Positions 45,132 to 54,061 of a stretch of DNA of 64,000 bases are shown piece by piece. The stretch spans positions 62,001 to 126,000 of the forward strand of contig NZ_QAOF01000003.1 in the NCBI RefSeq assembly GCF_003050745.1, read 5' to 3'. Both the position numbers and the translations under genes were made by a program. Under the pieces are notes generated by a model. That model was not told the DNA's origin. It did no database searches and was given only the letters and a program-made list of their open reading frames with translations. The stretch is from Sphingomonas sp. PP-CE-3G-477. Its GTDB lineage: Bacteria > Pseudomonadota > Alphaproteobacteria > Sphingomonadales > Sphingomonadaceae. Each line of letters begins with the position of its first letter. The stretch's first letter is position 1.

Positions 45132-45842
45132 ATGGCGAACAAGCGCTACACCGACGCGGCAACGGCACTCGAAGGCGTGCTGTTCGACGGCATGACGATC
45201 TGCGCGGGCGGGTTCGGGTTGTGCGGCATCCCCGAGCGGCTGATCGACGCGATCGAGGCGTCTGGGGTGAAGGACCTCACGATCGCCAGCAATAACGCCG
45301 GAATCGACGGGCAGGGCCTCGGCAAACTGCTCCGCTCGCGCCAGGTGAAGAAGATGATCTCGTCCTATGTCGGCGAGAACAAGGAATTCGAGCGGCAATA
45401 TCTCAGCGGCGAACTCGAGGTCGAGTTCTGCCCGCAAGGCACGCTCGCCGAACGCTGCCGGGCAGGGGGGGCGGGCATCCCCGGCTTCTACACCAAGACC
45501 GGCGTCGGCACGCAGGTCGCCGAGGGCAAGGAGGTCAAGGTCTTCGACGGCCAGGAATACATCCTCGAACGTGGCATCCGCGCCGATCTCGCGATCATCA
45601 AGGGGTGGAAGGCGGACGAAAGCGGCAACCTCATCTTCCGCAAGACCGCGCGCAACTTCAACCAGCCGATGGCGACCGCGGGGAAGATCTGCGTCGTCGA
45701 GGTCGAGGAGATCGTCCCCGTCGGCAGCCTCGATCCCGACACGATCCACCTGCCGGGGATCTACGTGAAGCGGATGATCGTCGGTGCGCCGTACGACAAA
45801 CAGATCGAATTCCGCACCGTCCGCGAGCGGGTTTCCGCGTGA
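45132..45842 (+). CDS. scoA: Succinyl-CoA:3-ketoacid CoA-transferase subunit A
   Basis: Subunit A of the enzyme activating acetoacetate with CoA from succinyl-CoA in ketone-body and short-chain acid use. 236 residues: [20 protein letters not shown] is the glycine-rich CoA-binding region, followed by [28 protein letters not shown] and [11 protein letters not shown] strong GAGGAGG precedes the ATG. The stop overlaps the next gene's GTG. Its partner scoB is two genes downstream. Confidence 0.92.
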   Translation: MANKRYTDAATALEGVLFDGMTICAGGFGLCGIPERLIDAIEASGVKDLTIASNNAGIDGQGLGKLLRSRQVKKMISSYVGENKEFERQYLSGELEVEFCPQGTLAERCRAGGAGIPGFYTKTGVGTQVAEGKEVKVFDGQEYILERGIRADLAIIKGWKADESGNLIFRKTARNFNQPMATAGKICVVEVEEIVPVGSLDPDTIHLPGIYVKRMIVGAPYDKQIEFRTVRERVSA

Positions 45843-46774
45843 ACCACCCTCGGTTCTCCTGCGCACGCAGGAGCCCAGGGTCGCGGGCGTTGCGCATAGT
45901 ATCCTGGACCCCTGCGTTCGCAGGGGCACTGGCGATCCAAGGCTGCGTAAGTGTCTCCGCGCCGACGTCGATCGCAGCGACGCCGACTGTCTCCGCACCC
46001 GTCACCGTCGACGGCGTCCCCGCCGGGATGCAGTATCTCTACGCCTCGGGCGAAGCCGCCGCGGTCAGCATCCAGGCCTGGAACGCGCTCGTCGGCTATG
46101 TCCGCGCGCAACGCACGCCAACCTCCGTCGTCCTCGCCCCGGGCGCCTCGCTAGCCGCCCCCACCTGGACCATCTGCGGCACCAAGCCAAAAGCCGCCGT
46201 GTTCGACGTCGATGAAACCGTGCTTCTCAATCTCGGCTTCGAATACGACGCATCCTCCGGCCAACCCTGGTCCGACCCGCGCTGGCAGGACTGGGAGCGC
46301 ACCGGCGTCAAGCAGGTCGCCCCCGTCCCCGGCGCGCTAGATGCGCTCACCCAACTCCGCGCGATGGGCGTCACGGTGATCTTCAACACCAACCGCTCCG
46401 CCGCGAACGCCGCACAGACTGAGGCCACGATCGAAGCCGCCGGCCTCGGCCCCGCGCGCCACGGCGAGACGCTGTTCCTCGCGGGCGACGACGCGATGGG
46501 CTCGAAGAAGGACGGCCGCCGCGCGACGATCGCGGCGCGGTACTGCGTCGTCGCGATGGGCGGCGACCAGCTCGGCGACTTCAGCGACCTGTTCAACGCC
46601 GGCCAGACCCCCGCCGCCCGTCGCGCAACAGTCCAGTTGCCCGCGATCGCAGCAAAATGGGGGGCAGGGTGGTTCGTCCTACCCAACCCCGTCTACGGCA
46701 CCGCGCTCAAGGGCAACCGCGACGAGGTATTCCCGCCAGCAGTCCGCTGGGCCCCGACTGGAGGCGTACGCTAA
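45839..46774 (+). CDS. HAD acid phosphatase, 5'-nucleotidase lipoprotein e(P4) family
   Basis: Outer-membrane-type phosphatase of 311 residues from GTG 45839. The HAD motif [18 protein letters not shown] marks the P4 class; [12 protein letters not shown] and [16 protein letters not shown] follow. The GTG overlaps the scoA stop (GTGA). Its signal peptide has a basic n-region ([12 protein letters not shown]), a hydrophobic stretch [13 protein letters not shown] and lipobox AIQGC with Cys36; all of it is encoded by a family D palindromic repeat and the bases after it. A TTG at 45890 ([10 protein letters not shown]) is an alternative start giving an 18-residue signal. The stop overlaps the next ATG (TAATG). 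Confidence 0.8.
   Translation: MNHPRFSCARRSPGSRALRIVSWTPAFAGALAIQGCVSVSAPTSIAATPTVSAPVTVDGVPAGMQYLYASGEAAAVSIQAWNALVGYVRAQRTPTSVVLAPGASLAAPTWTICGTKPKAAVFDVDETVLLNLGFEYDASSGQPWSDPRWQDWERTGVKQVAPVPGALDALTQLRAMGVTVIFNTNRSAANAAQTEATIEAAGLGPARHGETLFLAGDDAMGSKKDGRRATIAARYCVVAMGGDQLGDFSDLFNAGQTPAARRATVQLPAIAAKWGAGWFVLPNPVYGTALKGNRDEVFPPAVRWAPTGGVR
45853..45927. repeat. Palindromic repeat family D overlapping the signal-peptide codons of the phosphatase
   Basis: GGTTCTCCTGCGCACGCAGG at the left and CCTGGACCCCTGCGTTCGCA at the right, the same element as 16365 and 17858 with a few changes. It covers codons 5-29 of the phosphatase read from GTG 45839. Confidence 0.83.
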
Positions 46775-47082
46775 TGGCCGACCATCCAAACGCGATCGCG
46801 CTCGACAAGGGCGCGCAACTCACCAGCGAATCGGTCGAGGTCGCGCGCATCTGGATCACCAACGGCGCCGGCAGCAACGTGCTGATCGACGCCGGCATTC
46901 TCGAGGATCCGACCGTGTTCGGCTACCTCCTCGCAGACACGATCCGCCACGCCGCGCGCGCCTATGCGGGCACTTGGGGTCTCGACGAGGACGCCGCGTT
47001 GCAGGCGATCGTCGACGGCGTCGGCACCGAGCTCCGCGAACAATTCACGACCATCACCACCATCCAGGAAGGAATGCACTGA
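46774..47082 (+). CDS. DUF5076 protein
   Basis: A 102-residue cytoplasmic protein ([20 protein letters not shown]) with [22 protein letters not shown] and [11 protein letters not shown], the pattern of DUF5076, a small family common in sphingomonads. Function unknown. It is translationally coupled on both sides (TAATG at its start, TGATG at its end) and sits between the phosphatase and scoB. Confidence 0.75.
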   Translation: MADHPNAIALDKGAQLTSESVEVARIWITNGAGSNVLIDAGILEDPTVFGYLLADTIRHAARAYAGTWGLDEDAALQAIVDGVGTELREQFTTITTIQEGMH

Positions 47083-47717
47083 TGCCCTGGGATCGTAACC
47101 AGATGGCCGCGCGCGCGGCGCAGGAACTGAAAGACGGCTATTACGTCAATCTCGGCATCGGCATCCCGACGCTGGTCGCGAACAACATCCCCGAGGGGAT
47201 GACCGTCACGCTTCAGTCCGAAAACGGCATGCTCGGAATCGGCCCGTTCCCGTATGCGGGCGAGGAGGACGCAGACCTGATCAACGCCGGCAAGCAGACG
47301 ATCAGCGAACTCCCTTCGTCGGTGTATTTCAGCTCGTCGGACAGCTTCGCGATGATCCGCGGCGGCCATATCGACCTCACGGTGCTGGGTGCGATGGAGG
47401 TCAGCGAAGGCGGCGACATCGCCAACTGGATGATCCCGGGCAAGATGATCAAGGGCATGGGCGGCGCGATGGACCTCGTCGCGGGCGTCAAGCAGATCAT
47501 CGTCGTGATGGACCACACCGCCAAGGACGGCACGCCGAAGTTCATCCCGTCGTGCACGCTGCCGCTGACCGGCAAGAACGTCGTCGACATGATCGTCACC
47601 GACCTCGCCGTGTTCCAGCGTCCCGATCACGACAGCCCGTTCAAGCTGGTCGAGATGGCGCCGGGCGTCACCGCGGACGAGATCGCCGCGAAGACCACCG
47701 CGCGCTACACCGCCTGA
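47082..47717 (+). CDS. scoB: Succinyl-CoA:3-ketoacid CoA-transferase subunit B
   Basis: Catalytic subunit of 211 residues. [20 protein letters not shown] and [13 protein letters not shown], with catalytic Glu47 in the SENG motif, are diagnostic. [23 protein letters not shown] and [20 protein letters not shown] follow. ATG overlaps the DUF5076 stop; the stop overlaps the next ATG. Confidence 0.93.
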   Translation: MPWDRNQMAARAAQELKDGYYVNLGIGIPTLVANNIPEGMTVTLQSENGMLGIGPFPYAGEEDADLINAGKQTISELPSSVYFSSSDSFAMIRGGHIDLTVLGAMEVSEGGDIANWMIPGKMIKGMGGAMDLVAGVKQIIVVMDHTAKDGTPKFIPSCTLPLTGKNVVDMIVTDLAVFQRPDHDSPFKLVEMAPGVTADEIAAKTTARYTA

Positions 47718-48400
47718 TGGGCTACACCCTCGTCACCGCGAACCGCAATTACTCGAGCTGGTCGCTGCGCCCCTGGGTCCTGATGAAGGCGCTCGGCATC
47801 GACTTCGAGGACCGGATCGCGCCCTTCCTGGAGCCGGTCAATTACGAGGCGTTCCGCGCCTTCTCACCGACCGGGCAAGTGCCGGTGCTGATCGACGGCG
47901 AGCGAACCGTGTGGGATTCGCTCGGCATCGTCCTCTACCTTGCCGAGCGTCACGACGGCGTGTGGCCGGTCGACGCCGAGGCACGCGCGTGGGCGATCTG
48001 CGCGACGGCGGAGATGCATGGCGGGTTCTCCGCGCTGCGCAACGAGCGGACGATGAACGTCGGCGTCCGCGTGAATGCCGCCCCTGGTAGCGACGCGCTC
48101 GACCGCGACGTCGCGCGGATCGCCGAACTCTGGAGCGAGGGACTCGACCGGTTCGGCGGCCCCTGGCTCGCTGGTGCCGAGTTCACCGCCGTCGATGCGT
48201 TCTATGCGCCGGTTGCGTTCCGCGTGCGGACCTACGGGATCGACGTTGGCTCGGCAGGTCTCGCTTGGGTCGAGCGGATCATCGCGCACCCGGCAATGCG
48301 CGAATGGGAAGCGACCGCGCTCGCCGAGACATGGCGCGAGGAAAGCCACGAGGCCGACCTCGCAACATGCGGATCGATCACCGCGGACTTCCGCCGCTGA
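47717..48400 (+). CDS. Glutathione S-transferase family protein
   Basis: A 227-residue GST-like protein: [20 protein letters not shown] with NYSSWSLRP at the catalytic position, TGQVPVLIDGERTVWDSLGI as the glutathione loop (Asp-Ser), and WLAGAEFTAVDAFYAPVAFR in the helical domain. NYSSWSLR is typical of a maleylacetoacetate-isomerase-like or YfcF-like subgroup; substrate unknown. Coupled to scoB (TGATG) and to the next gene (TGATG). Confidence 0.82.
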   Translation: MGYTLVTANRNYSSWSLRPWVLMKALGIDFEDRIAPFLEPVNYEAFRAFSPTGQVPVLIDGERTVWDSLGIVLYLAERHDGVWPVDAEARAWAICATAEMHGGFSALRNERTMNVGVRVNAAPGSDALDRDVARIAELWSEGLDRFGGPWLAGAEFTAVDAFYAPVAFRVRTYGIDVGSAGLAWVERIIAHPAMREWEATALAETWREESHEADLATCGSITADFRR

Positions 48401-49281
48401 TGCGCCGCGCCGCGATCGTCATAGCGCTGATCGTGATCCTGATCGCGGGCACGGCGTTCACCGCAGGCCCCGGCACGCTCAGCGTCCTCGACGGCGTGAT
48501 GGGTGGCGGACGCGGGACCGCACGCATTCGCGAAGGCGTCCCGTTCGGCACGCACGGCCAGAAGCTCGACGTCTGGCGCCCGTCCGGCGGCGTCAAGACT
48601 GGCCTGCCGGTGCTGATCTTCTGGTACGGCGGCGGCTGGGTGCACGGCTCGCGCGGCGCCTACGCGTTCGCCGCGCGCGCCTATGCGAAGGCGGGCTACG
48701 TCGTCGTCATGCCCGACTACCGCAAGGTTCCCGACGTCCGCTTCCCCGCCTTCCTCCAGGACGGCGCCGAAGCGGTGAAATGGACCCGCGACCACATCGC
48801 ACAGTCCGGCGGCGACCCGAACCGGATCGCCGTCGCTGGTCATTCCGCGGGCGCCTACACCGTCGCGATGCTGACGCTCGACGAGCGCTGGCTGAAGGCG
48901 GAAGGCGTCGACCCGCACATCATCAAGGCCGCGGTCGGGCTGTGCGGGCCATACGATTTCTACCCCTTCACCGCGAAACGCGCGATCGACGCGATGCAGG
49001 GCGCCGCCGACCCGGTGATGACCCAGCCGATCCACTTCGCGCGCGCCGACGCCCCGCCGATGCTGCTAATTACGGCGGGCGACGACACGCAGGTCAAGCC
49101 GCACAACGCGATCAACCTCACCGCGCGGCTGAAGGCGCTCGGCGCGCCGGTGACGCACATCGACTATCCCGGATTGAGCCACGAGAACGTCGCGATGGCG
49201 CTCTCGAAGCCGTTCCGCGGGAAAGCGCCGGTGCTGGCCGACAGCGTCGCCTTTCTGAACAAGGCGATGCCCGCGCGGTAA
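48400..49281 (+). CDS. Exported alpha/beta hydrolase (esterase-like)
   Basis: A 293-residue enzyme with an N-terminal membrane or signal segment, MRRAAIVIALIVILIAGTAF. The oxyanion motif is FWYGGGWVHGS (HGGG variant with Tyr), the nucleophile elbow GHSAGAY, the acid in ITAGDDTQV, and the His in GLSHEN. It resembles carboxylesterase/BD-FAE-type hydrolases. The ATG overlapping the GST stop is preferred over an ATG 33 bases earlier. Last gene of the coupled run that begins at scoA. Confidence 0.82.
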   Translation: MRRAAIVIALIVILIAGTAFTAGPGTLSVLDGVMGGGRGTARIREGVPFGTHGQKLDVWRPSGGVKTGLPVLIFWYGGGWVHGSRGAYAFAARAYAKAGYVVVMPDYRKVPDVRFPAFLQDGAEAVKWTRDHIAQSGGDPNRIAVAGHSAGAYTVAMLTLDERWLKAEGVDPHIIKAAVGLCGPYDFYPFTAKRAIDAMQGAADPVMTQPIHFARADAPPMLLITAGDDTQVKPHNAINLTARLKALGAPVTHIDYPGLSHENVAMALSKPFRGKAPVLADSVAFLNKAMPAR

Positions 49282-49292
49282 CCGTCCACTTC

Positions 49293-49374
49293 CGTCATCC
49301 TGACGAAAGTCAGGACCCAGGATACCAAGCACCGCCCGACGTAACCCTGGATCCTGACTTTCGTCAGGATGACG
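49293..49374. repeat. Palindromic repeat, family C
   Basis: GTCATCCTGACGAAAGTCAG at the left and CTGACTTTCGTCAGGATGAC at the right, 82 bases in all. It lies between the hydrolase and leuC and could terminate the sco run; about 100 bases of plain sequence remain before leuC. Confidence 0.87.
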
Positions 49375-49472
49375 GTCTTCGTCCCGATACGCGGCGCACC
49401 GAAGCATTCTTACGACCGAAAATTACATACAACCTTGGCGCAGCATCCCTTTTCGGTTAACGCGCGCCGATC

Positions 49473-50909
49473 ATGGTCACTCCACAAACGCTGTACGAAA
49501 AGATCTGGGCCGCGCACGTCGTCGAACGCCGCGACGACGGCACCTGCCTGATCTATATCGACCGCCACCTCGTCCACGAAGTCACCAGCCCGCAGGCCTT
49601 CGAAGGCCTCCGCGTGGCAGGCCGCAAGGTGCGCCGCCCCGACCTCACTCTCGCGGTGCCCGATCACAACCTCCCGACCACCGCGCGCAAGGACGCCGCC
49701 GGTCGCGTTTTGCCGATCGCCGATCCCGAAAGCGCGCAGCAGCTCGACGCACTCCGCCGCAACACGTCCGAGTTCGGCATCGACTATATCGACGCGACCG
49801 CCGCCGAGCAGGGCATCGTCCACGTCGTCGGCCCCGAACAGGGCTTCACGCTCCCCGGCACCACGCTCGTCTGCGGCGACAGCCATACGTCGGCGCACGG
49901 TGCACTCGGCGCTTTGGCGTTCGGCATCGGCACCAGCGAGGTCGAGCACGTCCTCGCCACGCAGACGCTGCTGTTGTCGCAGGCCAAGACGATGGAAGTC
50001 CGCGTCGACGGCGAACTCGGCTTCGGCGTCAGCCCGAAGGACGTCATCCTCGCGATCATCGGCAAGATCGGCGCGGCGGGCGGCACCGGCCACGTCATCG
50101 AATTCACCGGCAGCGTGATCCGCAACATGTCGATCGAAGGTCGCCTGACGATCGCCAACATGTCGATCGAGGCGGGCGCCCGCGCCGGCCTGATCGCGCC
50201 CGACGACACCACCTTCGCCTATCTCAAGGGCCGCCCGATGGCCCCGACCGGCGAGAACTGGGACCGCGCCGTCGCTTGGTGGCGCAGTCTCGCGACCGAT
50301 CCCGGCGCGAAATACGACAAGTCCGTCACGCTCGACGCTGCCGATATCGCGCCCGGCCTCACTTGGGGTACCAGCCCCGAGGACGTCGTCCCGATCACCG
50401 GTTTCGTCCCCGAACCGTCGAGCTTCGCCGACCCCGCCAAGCAGGCGGCGGCGCAGAAATCGCTCGACTACATGGGCCTCACCGCCGGCACTGCGATGCG
50501 CGACGTGCCGATCCAGCACGTCTTCATCGGCAGCTGCACCAACAGCCGTATCGAGGATCTGCGCGCCGCCGCGGCGATCGCCGACGGTCGCCATGTCGCG
50601 ACCGGCGTCCGCGCGCTGGTCGTTCCTGGTTCCGGCCTCGTGAAGCGTCAGGCCGAAGCCGAGGGACTCGACCGGATCTTCATCACCGCCGGCTTCGAAT
50701 GGCGCGAACCGGGCTGTTCGATGTGTCTCGCGATGAACCCGGACAAAGTTCCTGCGGGGGAGCGTTGCGCTTCCACGTCGAACCGAAATTTCGTCGGCAG
50801 ACAGGGTCCCGGAGCGCGCACGCATCTGGTATCGCCTGCGATGGCGGCGGCGGCGGCGGTGACCGGCAAGCTGAGCGACGTCAGAGAGTTGATGGGGGAA
50901 ATAGTGTGA
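49473..50909 (+). CDS. leuC: 3-isopropylmalate dehydratase large subunit
   Basis: Aconitase-family isomerase of leucine synthesis. 478 residues: [58 protein letters not shown], and the cluster ligands in [13 protein letters not shown] and [11 protein letters not shown]. Its TGA overlaps the GTG of a 34-residue ORF that separates it from leuD. Confidence 0.95.
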   Translation: MVTPQTLYEKIWAAHVVERRDDGTCLIYIDRHLVHEVTSPQAFEGLRVAGRKVRRPDLTLAVPDHNLPTTARKDAAGRVLPIADPESAQQLDALRRNTSEFGIDYIDATAAEQGIVHVVGPEQGFTLPGTTLVCGDSHTSAHGALGALAFGIGTSEVEHVLATQTLLLSQAKTMEVRVDGELGFGVSPKDVILAIIGKIGAAGGTGHVIEFTGSVIRNMSIEGRLTIANMSIEAGARAGLIAPDDTTFAYLKGRPMAPTGENWDRAVAWWRSLATDPGAKYDKSVTLDAADIAPGLTWGTSPEDVVPITGFVPEPSSFADPAKQAAAQKSLDYMGLTAGTAMRDVPIQHVFIGSCTNSRIEDLRAAAAIADGRHVATGVRALVVPGSGLVKRQAEAEGLDRIFITAGFEWREPGCSMCLAMNPDKVPAGERCASTSNRNFVGRQGPGARTHLVSPAMAAAAAVTGKLSDVRELMGEIV

Positions 50910-51010
50910 AGAAGGTATTCGTATTGCTGGCGGCTGGCGCGATGATCAGCGGCGTCGCGGCCTATGTCGCATCGGCGCGTGTGGTTCCGGAGCGCACGGA
51001 ACAGCGATGA
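50906..51010 (+). CDS. 34-residue membrane or secreted peptide between leuC and leuD
   Basis: GTG start inside the leuC stop (GTGA) and stop inside the leuD start (ATGA). The product begins [20 protein letters not shown] (V read as M) and ends [10 protein letters not shown]: two Lys, a hydrophobic stretch of about 18 residues and a polar tail, so a single-pass membrane peptide or uncleaved signal. The double 4-base overlap argues for real translation. I know no family for it. Confidence 0.65.
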   Translation: MKKVFVLLAAGAMISGVAAYVASARVVPERTEQR

Positions 51011-51636
51011 CCCCCGTCACGACCGTCTCGGGCCGCGCCTATCCCTGGGGCGCGAAGAACATCGACACCGACGTCATCATCCCGGCGCACTGGCTGAAGA
51101 CGATCACGCGCACTGGCCTCGGCCGTGGCGCGTTCGAGACGGTCCGCGCGCAACCTGGTAACATCTTCGACGACCCGCGCTATGCCGGCTCGCCGATCCT
51201 GATCGCGGGCGATAATTTCGGCTGCGGGTCCAGCCGCGAGCACGCCGCCTGGGCGCTCGCCGACATGGGCATCACCGCGGTGATCGCGCCAAGCTTCTCC
51301 GACATCTTCTCAGGCAACGCGTTCAAGAACGGCATCGTCCCCGTCGTGCTGCCCCAGGAGGCGATCAACCGCCTGCTCGAGGTCGCCAAGGACCAGACCG
51401 TCACCGTCGATCTCGAGACGATGACCGTCACCACCCCGTTCCAGGACCGCTTCACCTTCGAACTCGACGCATTCCGTCGCCAGTGTCTCATGGAAGGGCT
51501 GGACGAAGTCGGCCTGACGCTGGCAAGGGATACCCAGATTTCGAAATTCGAGGAGGCGGTCGCATCGAATCGCCCCTGGACGACGGTGGAGAGCGGGTAT
51601 GCGAGCATTGGTGTCGAAGGCAGTCGGCGGACCTGA
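51007..51636 (+). CDS. leuD: 3-isopropylmalate dehydratase small subunit
   Basis: Swivel-domain subunit pairing with LeuC. 209 residues: [39 protein letters not shown] (the substrate-binding loop) and [19 protein letters not shown] overlaps the small ORF stop. Its last 38 bases overlap the next gene. Confidence 0.94.
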   Translation: MTPVTTVSGRAYPWGAKNIDTDVIIPAHWLKTITRTGLGRGAFETVRAQPGNIFDDPRYAGSPILIAGDNFGCGSSREHAAWALADMGITAVIAPSFSDIFSGNAFKNGIVPVVLPQEAINRLLEVAKDQTVTVDLETMTVTTPFQDRFTFELDAFRRQCLMEGLDEVGLTLARDTQISKFEEAVASNRPWTTVESGYASIGVEGSRRT

Positions 51637-52597
51637 AACTCTGGAAATGGTCGAGCTGCCCGATCTGGTAGCCGGCCCCGGACAGGTGGTCGTCGCGGTC
51701 AAGGCCTGCGCGATCAACTTTCCCGACGTCCTGATCATCGAGGACAGATACCAGTTCAAGCCACAACGCCCGTTCGCACCGGGTGGCGAAATCGCCGGTA
51801 CGATCGATTCGATCGGCGAGGGCGTCACCGGCTGGGAAATCGGCGACCGCGTGATCGCGATGCTCGGCCACGGCGGGCTGTGCGAGAAGGTCCTCGCGGA
51901 CCCCGCCAAGCTTTACCGCCTCCCCGAAGGCCGCAGCTTCGCCGAGGGCGCGTCGCTTATCCTCACCTACGGCACGACGATCCACGCACTGCTCGACCGC
52001 GGCCATATCAAGGCGGGGCAGACCTTGCTCGTACTCGGCGCGGCTGGCGGGGTAGGGCTCGCCGCGATCGAACTCGGCAAGGCATTCGGCGCCAAGGTCG
52101 TCGCCGCGGTCTCGTCCGAAGAGAAGGCCGCCGCCGCCAAGTCCGCGGGTGCCGACGAAACGCTGATCTACGCCCGCGCGCCGTTCGACAAGGACCAGTC
52201 GAAGGCGCTCGCCGAGCAGTTCAAGGCCGCGGTCGGTCGCGACGGCGCGCACGTGATCTACGATCCGGTCGGTGGCGACTATGCCGAGCCCGCGCTGCGA
52301 TCGATCGCGTGGGAGGGCAAGTATCTCGTCGTCGGCTTCCCCGCCGGCATTCCGAAACTCCCGCTCAACCTGACGCTGCTGAAGAGCTGCGACGTCTGCG
52401 GCGTCTTCTGGGGCGCGTTCGCGGCGCGTGATCCGAAAGCGAACCAGGCGCATATCGAGACGCTGTTCGACCTGTGGGAAACAGGCAAGATCGCTCCGCG
52501 CGTGACCGAGGTGTTCGCGTTCGAGGACGGCGGCAAAGCGATCGCCAAGATGGCGGCGCGCGGCGCGATCGGTAAGCTCGTCGTGGAGGTCGGCTGA
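51599..52597 (+). CDS. NADPH:quinone oxidoreductase family protein (zinc-free MDR)
   Basis: A 332-residue medium-chain dehydrogenase/reductase. [20 protein letters not shown] and [19 protein letters not shown] open the GroES-like domain without zinc ligands; the NADPH motif is [24 protein letters not shown]; MGLxxY-like [14 protein letters not shown] follows. It starts within the 3' end of leuD (38-base overlap) after GGAGAGCGGGT, so it is likely in the leu transcript. Quinone reductase activity is presumed from the family. Confidence 0.85.
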   Translation: MRALVSKAVGGPETLEMVELPDLVAGPGQVVVAVKACAINFPDVLIIEDRYQFKPQRPFAPGGEIAGTIDSIGEGVTGWEIGDRVIAMLGHGGLCEKVLADPAKLYRLPEGRSFAEGASLILTYGTTIHALLDRGHIKAGQTLLVLGAAGGVGLAAIELGKAFGAKVVAAVSSEEKAAAAKSAGADETLIYARAPFDKDQSKALAEQFKAAVGRDGAHVIYDPVGGDYAEPALRSIAWEGKYLVVGFPAGIPKLPLNLTLLKSCDVCGVFWGAFAARDPKANQAHIETLFDLWETGKIAPRVTEVFAFEDGGKAIAKMAARGAIGKLVVEVG

Positions 52598-52620
52598 TTA
52601 CCGCCGGCCTCCCCGAGCGC

Positions 52621-52758
52621 TCAGATCCACTCGTAGACCGCAGTCGCGATCGCCGCCCACATTATCAAGGATACGAGCACGGCGAGGCCTAGACCGCGGA
52701 TGACATACGTATCCGGTTGTGTGGATTTCGAAGGTGCGTGTGCCGAAATGTTCATCAT
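52621..52758 (-). CDS. 45-residue single-pass membrane protein
   Basis: Reads MMNISAHAPSKSTQPDTYVI then a hydrophobic segment (LGLAVLVSLIMWAAIATAVY) and ends EWI. GGAG lies 4 bases before the first ATG and 7 before the second (52755), which is probably the true start. It faces the quinone reductase gene end-on, with 23 bases between stops. Function unknown; the ribosome-binding site and amphipathic layout make it credible despite its size. Confidence 0.6.
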   Translation of the reverse strand: MMNISAHAPSKSTQPDTYVIRGLGLAVLVSLIMWAAIATAVYEWI

Positions 52759-52917
52759 CGCTCTCCTGCCCGTGAGATTTGTCACGCGACTGACTTATAG
52801 ATAGGTACGTTTCGGTCGTAGTTCCAGTTCTATTTTGACCGATACAGCCGATTATTGCGCAGGGGAGGTCCACGACCTATCTCGGGCCCAAGACGAGACT
52901 GAACGGGGACTTGCGCA

Positions 52918-53241
52918 ATGACCACTTTCGACGACCGCGAACGCGCCAGCGAGGCGAACTTCGCGCGCGAAGAGGAAATGGCGTTCCGGATCACCGCACG
53001 GCGCAACCGCCTGCTCGGCGGCTGGGCGGCGCAGGAGATGGCGCTCACCCCCGAAGAAACCGATGCCTATGCGACCGCGCTCGTACATGCCGACATGGAA
53101 GGCGGCGGCGACGACGACGTCGTGCGGAAACTGGTCGGCGACCTGACCGCTGCGGGTCTCGACCATGACGAGGCCACCGTCCGCCGCGCGCTGGCGCAGC
53201 AGATGATCGAAGCGCGTCGCCAATTGCTGGAGTCCCATTGA
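52918..53241 (+). CDS. DUF1476 protein, ATPase inhibitor subunit zeta-like
   Basis: A 107-residue helical protein: MTTFDDRERASEANFAREEE, then FRITARRNRLLGGWAAQEMAL and QMIEARRQLLE. This is DUF1476, whose Paracoccus member is the zeta subunit that inhibits the F1-ATPase. The N-terminal inhibitory helix pattern DDRERASEAKFA is present in near-canonical form. Followed after one base by a BolA gene. Confidence 0.87.
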   Translation: MTTFDDRERASEANFAREEEMAFRITARRNRLLGGWAAQEMALTPEETDAYATALVHADMEGGGDDDVVRKLVGDLTAAGLDHDEATVRRALAQQMIEARRQLLESH

Positions 53242-53242
53242 T

Positions 53243-53473
53243 ATGCCGATGGCTGCCGACGACATCGCTACCATGATCAAGGATGCGATCCCCGATGCCC
53301 AGGTCGAGATCACCGATCTTGCCGGCGACGGCGATCACTATGCTGCGAAAGTCACCGCCGCGAGCTTTGTTGGCATGAGCCGCGTGAAGCAGCATCAGGC
53401 GGTCTACGCGGCACTGGGCGGCCGCATGGGCGGCGTCCTCCATGCACTTCAGCTTACCACCGCAATTTCCTGA
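53243..53473 (+). CDS. BolA/IbaG family protein
   Basis: A 76-residue BolA-fold protein (AQVEITDLAGDGDHYAAKVTA, FVGMSRVKQHQAVYAALGG) with the HQxVY-type motif that helps coordinate Fe-S with a monothiol glutaredoxin. The glutaredoxin gene lies 11 bases downstream, the usual pairing. ATG 53243 or 53249 may be used. Confidence 0.9.
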   Translation: MPMAADDIATMIKDAIPDAQVEITDLAGDGDHYAAKVTAASFVGMSRVKQHQAVYAALGGRMGGVLHALQLTTAIS

Positions 53474-53484
53474 GGACCGAAGAC

Positions 53485-53808
53485 ATGACCGACGATTCCA
53501 ACGCCCGCATCGACGCTCTGGTAAAAGCCAGCCCGGTCGTCCTCTTCATGAAGGGCAGCCCGCTGTTCCCGCAGTGCGGCTTTTCCAGCCGTGCGATCGC
53601 GATCCTGAACCACCTCGAAGTCGAGTTCGAGAGCGTCGACGTGTTGCAGGACCAGGGCATCCGCCAGGGCATCAAGAGCTATTCGGATTGGCCGACCATC
53701 CCGCAGCTCTATGTCGATGGCGAATTCGTCGGCGGCTCGGACATCATGATGGAGATGTACGAGAGCGGCGAACTGGCGCAGCTGTTCGAGACGCAGAAGG
53801 CGAACTGA
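53485..53808 (+). CDS. grxD: Monothiol glutaredoxin Grx4-type
   Basis: Fe-S cluster transfer glutaredoxin of 107 residues: VVLFMKGSPLFPQCGFSSRA with the CGFS site at Cys31, and the glutathione contacts SDWPTIPQLYVDGEFVGGSD. It is expected to work with the BolA protein encoded just upstream. Last gene of the DUF1476-bolA-grxD unit; a stem-loop follows at 53826. Confidence 0.93.
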   Translation: MTDDSNARIDALVKASPVVLFMKGSPLFPQCGFSSRAIAILNHLEVEFESVDVLQDQGIRQGIKSYSDWPTIPQLYVDGEFVGGSDIMMEMYESGELAQLFETQKAN

Positions 53809-53825
53809 CCCGAGAGGCACCGGGG

Positions 53826-53870
53826 AGGGTGGATCGACGCGAGACCGGACGGTAGCGGTCGATCCACCCT
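53826..53870. terminator. Stem-loop after grxD
   Basis: AGGGTGGATCGAC (53826-53838) and GTCGATCCACCCT (53858-53870) are perfect 13-base complements around a 19-base loop. No T-run follows. It closes the DUF1476-bolA-grxD unit and probably acts as a transcript end or processing structure. The rest of the gap to 54061 has no clear gene. Confidence 0.65.
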
Positions 53871-54061
53871 GCATGAGCGCGAAGGCGCTCGGTGACAGCG
53901 CAGACTTTGCATTGCGCGTGCCAGAACCGTCGCATCACGGCGTTGCGCGCCTCTCGATAGTTAATCGGGAGCGCCGCCCTGTCGGGATTGTAAAGAATGG
54001 CGACGGTCCCTCCAAGAATGTGAGCCTTGCCATCGCCGCACCGAGCCGCCATCTCGCGTCC

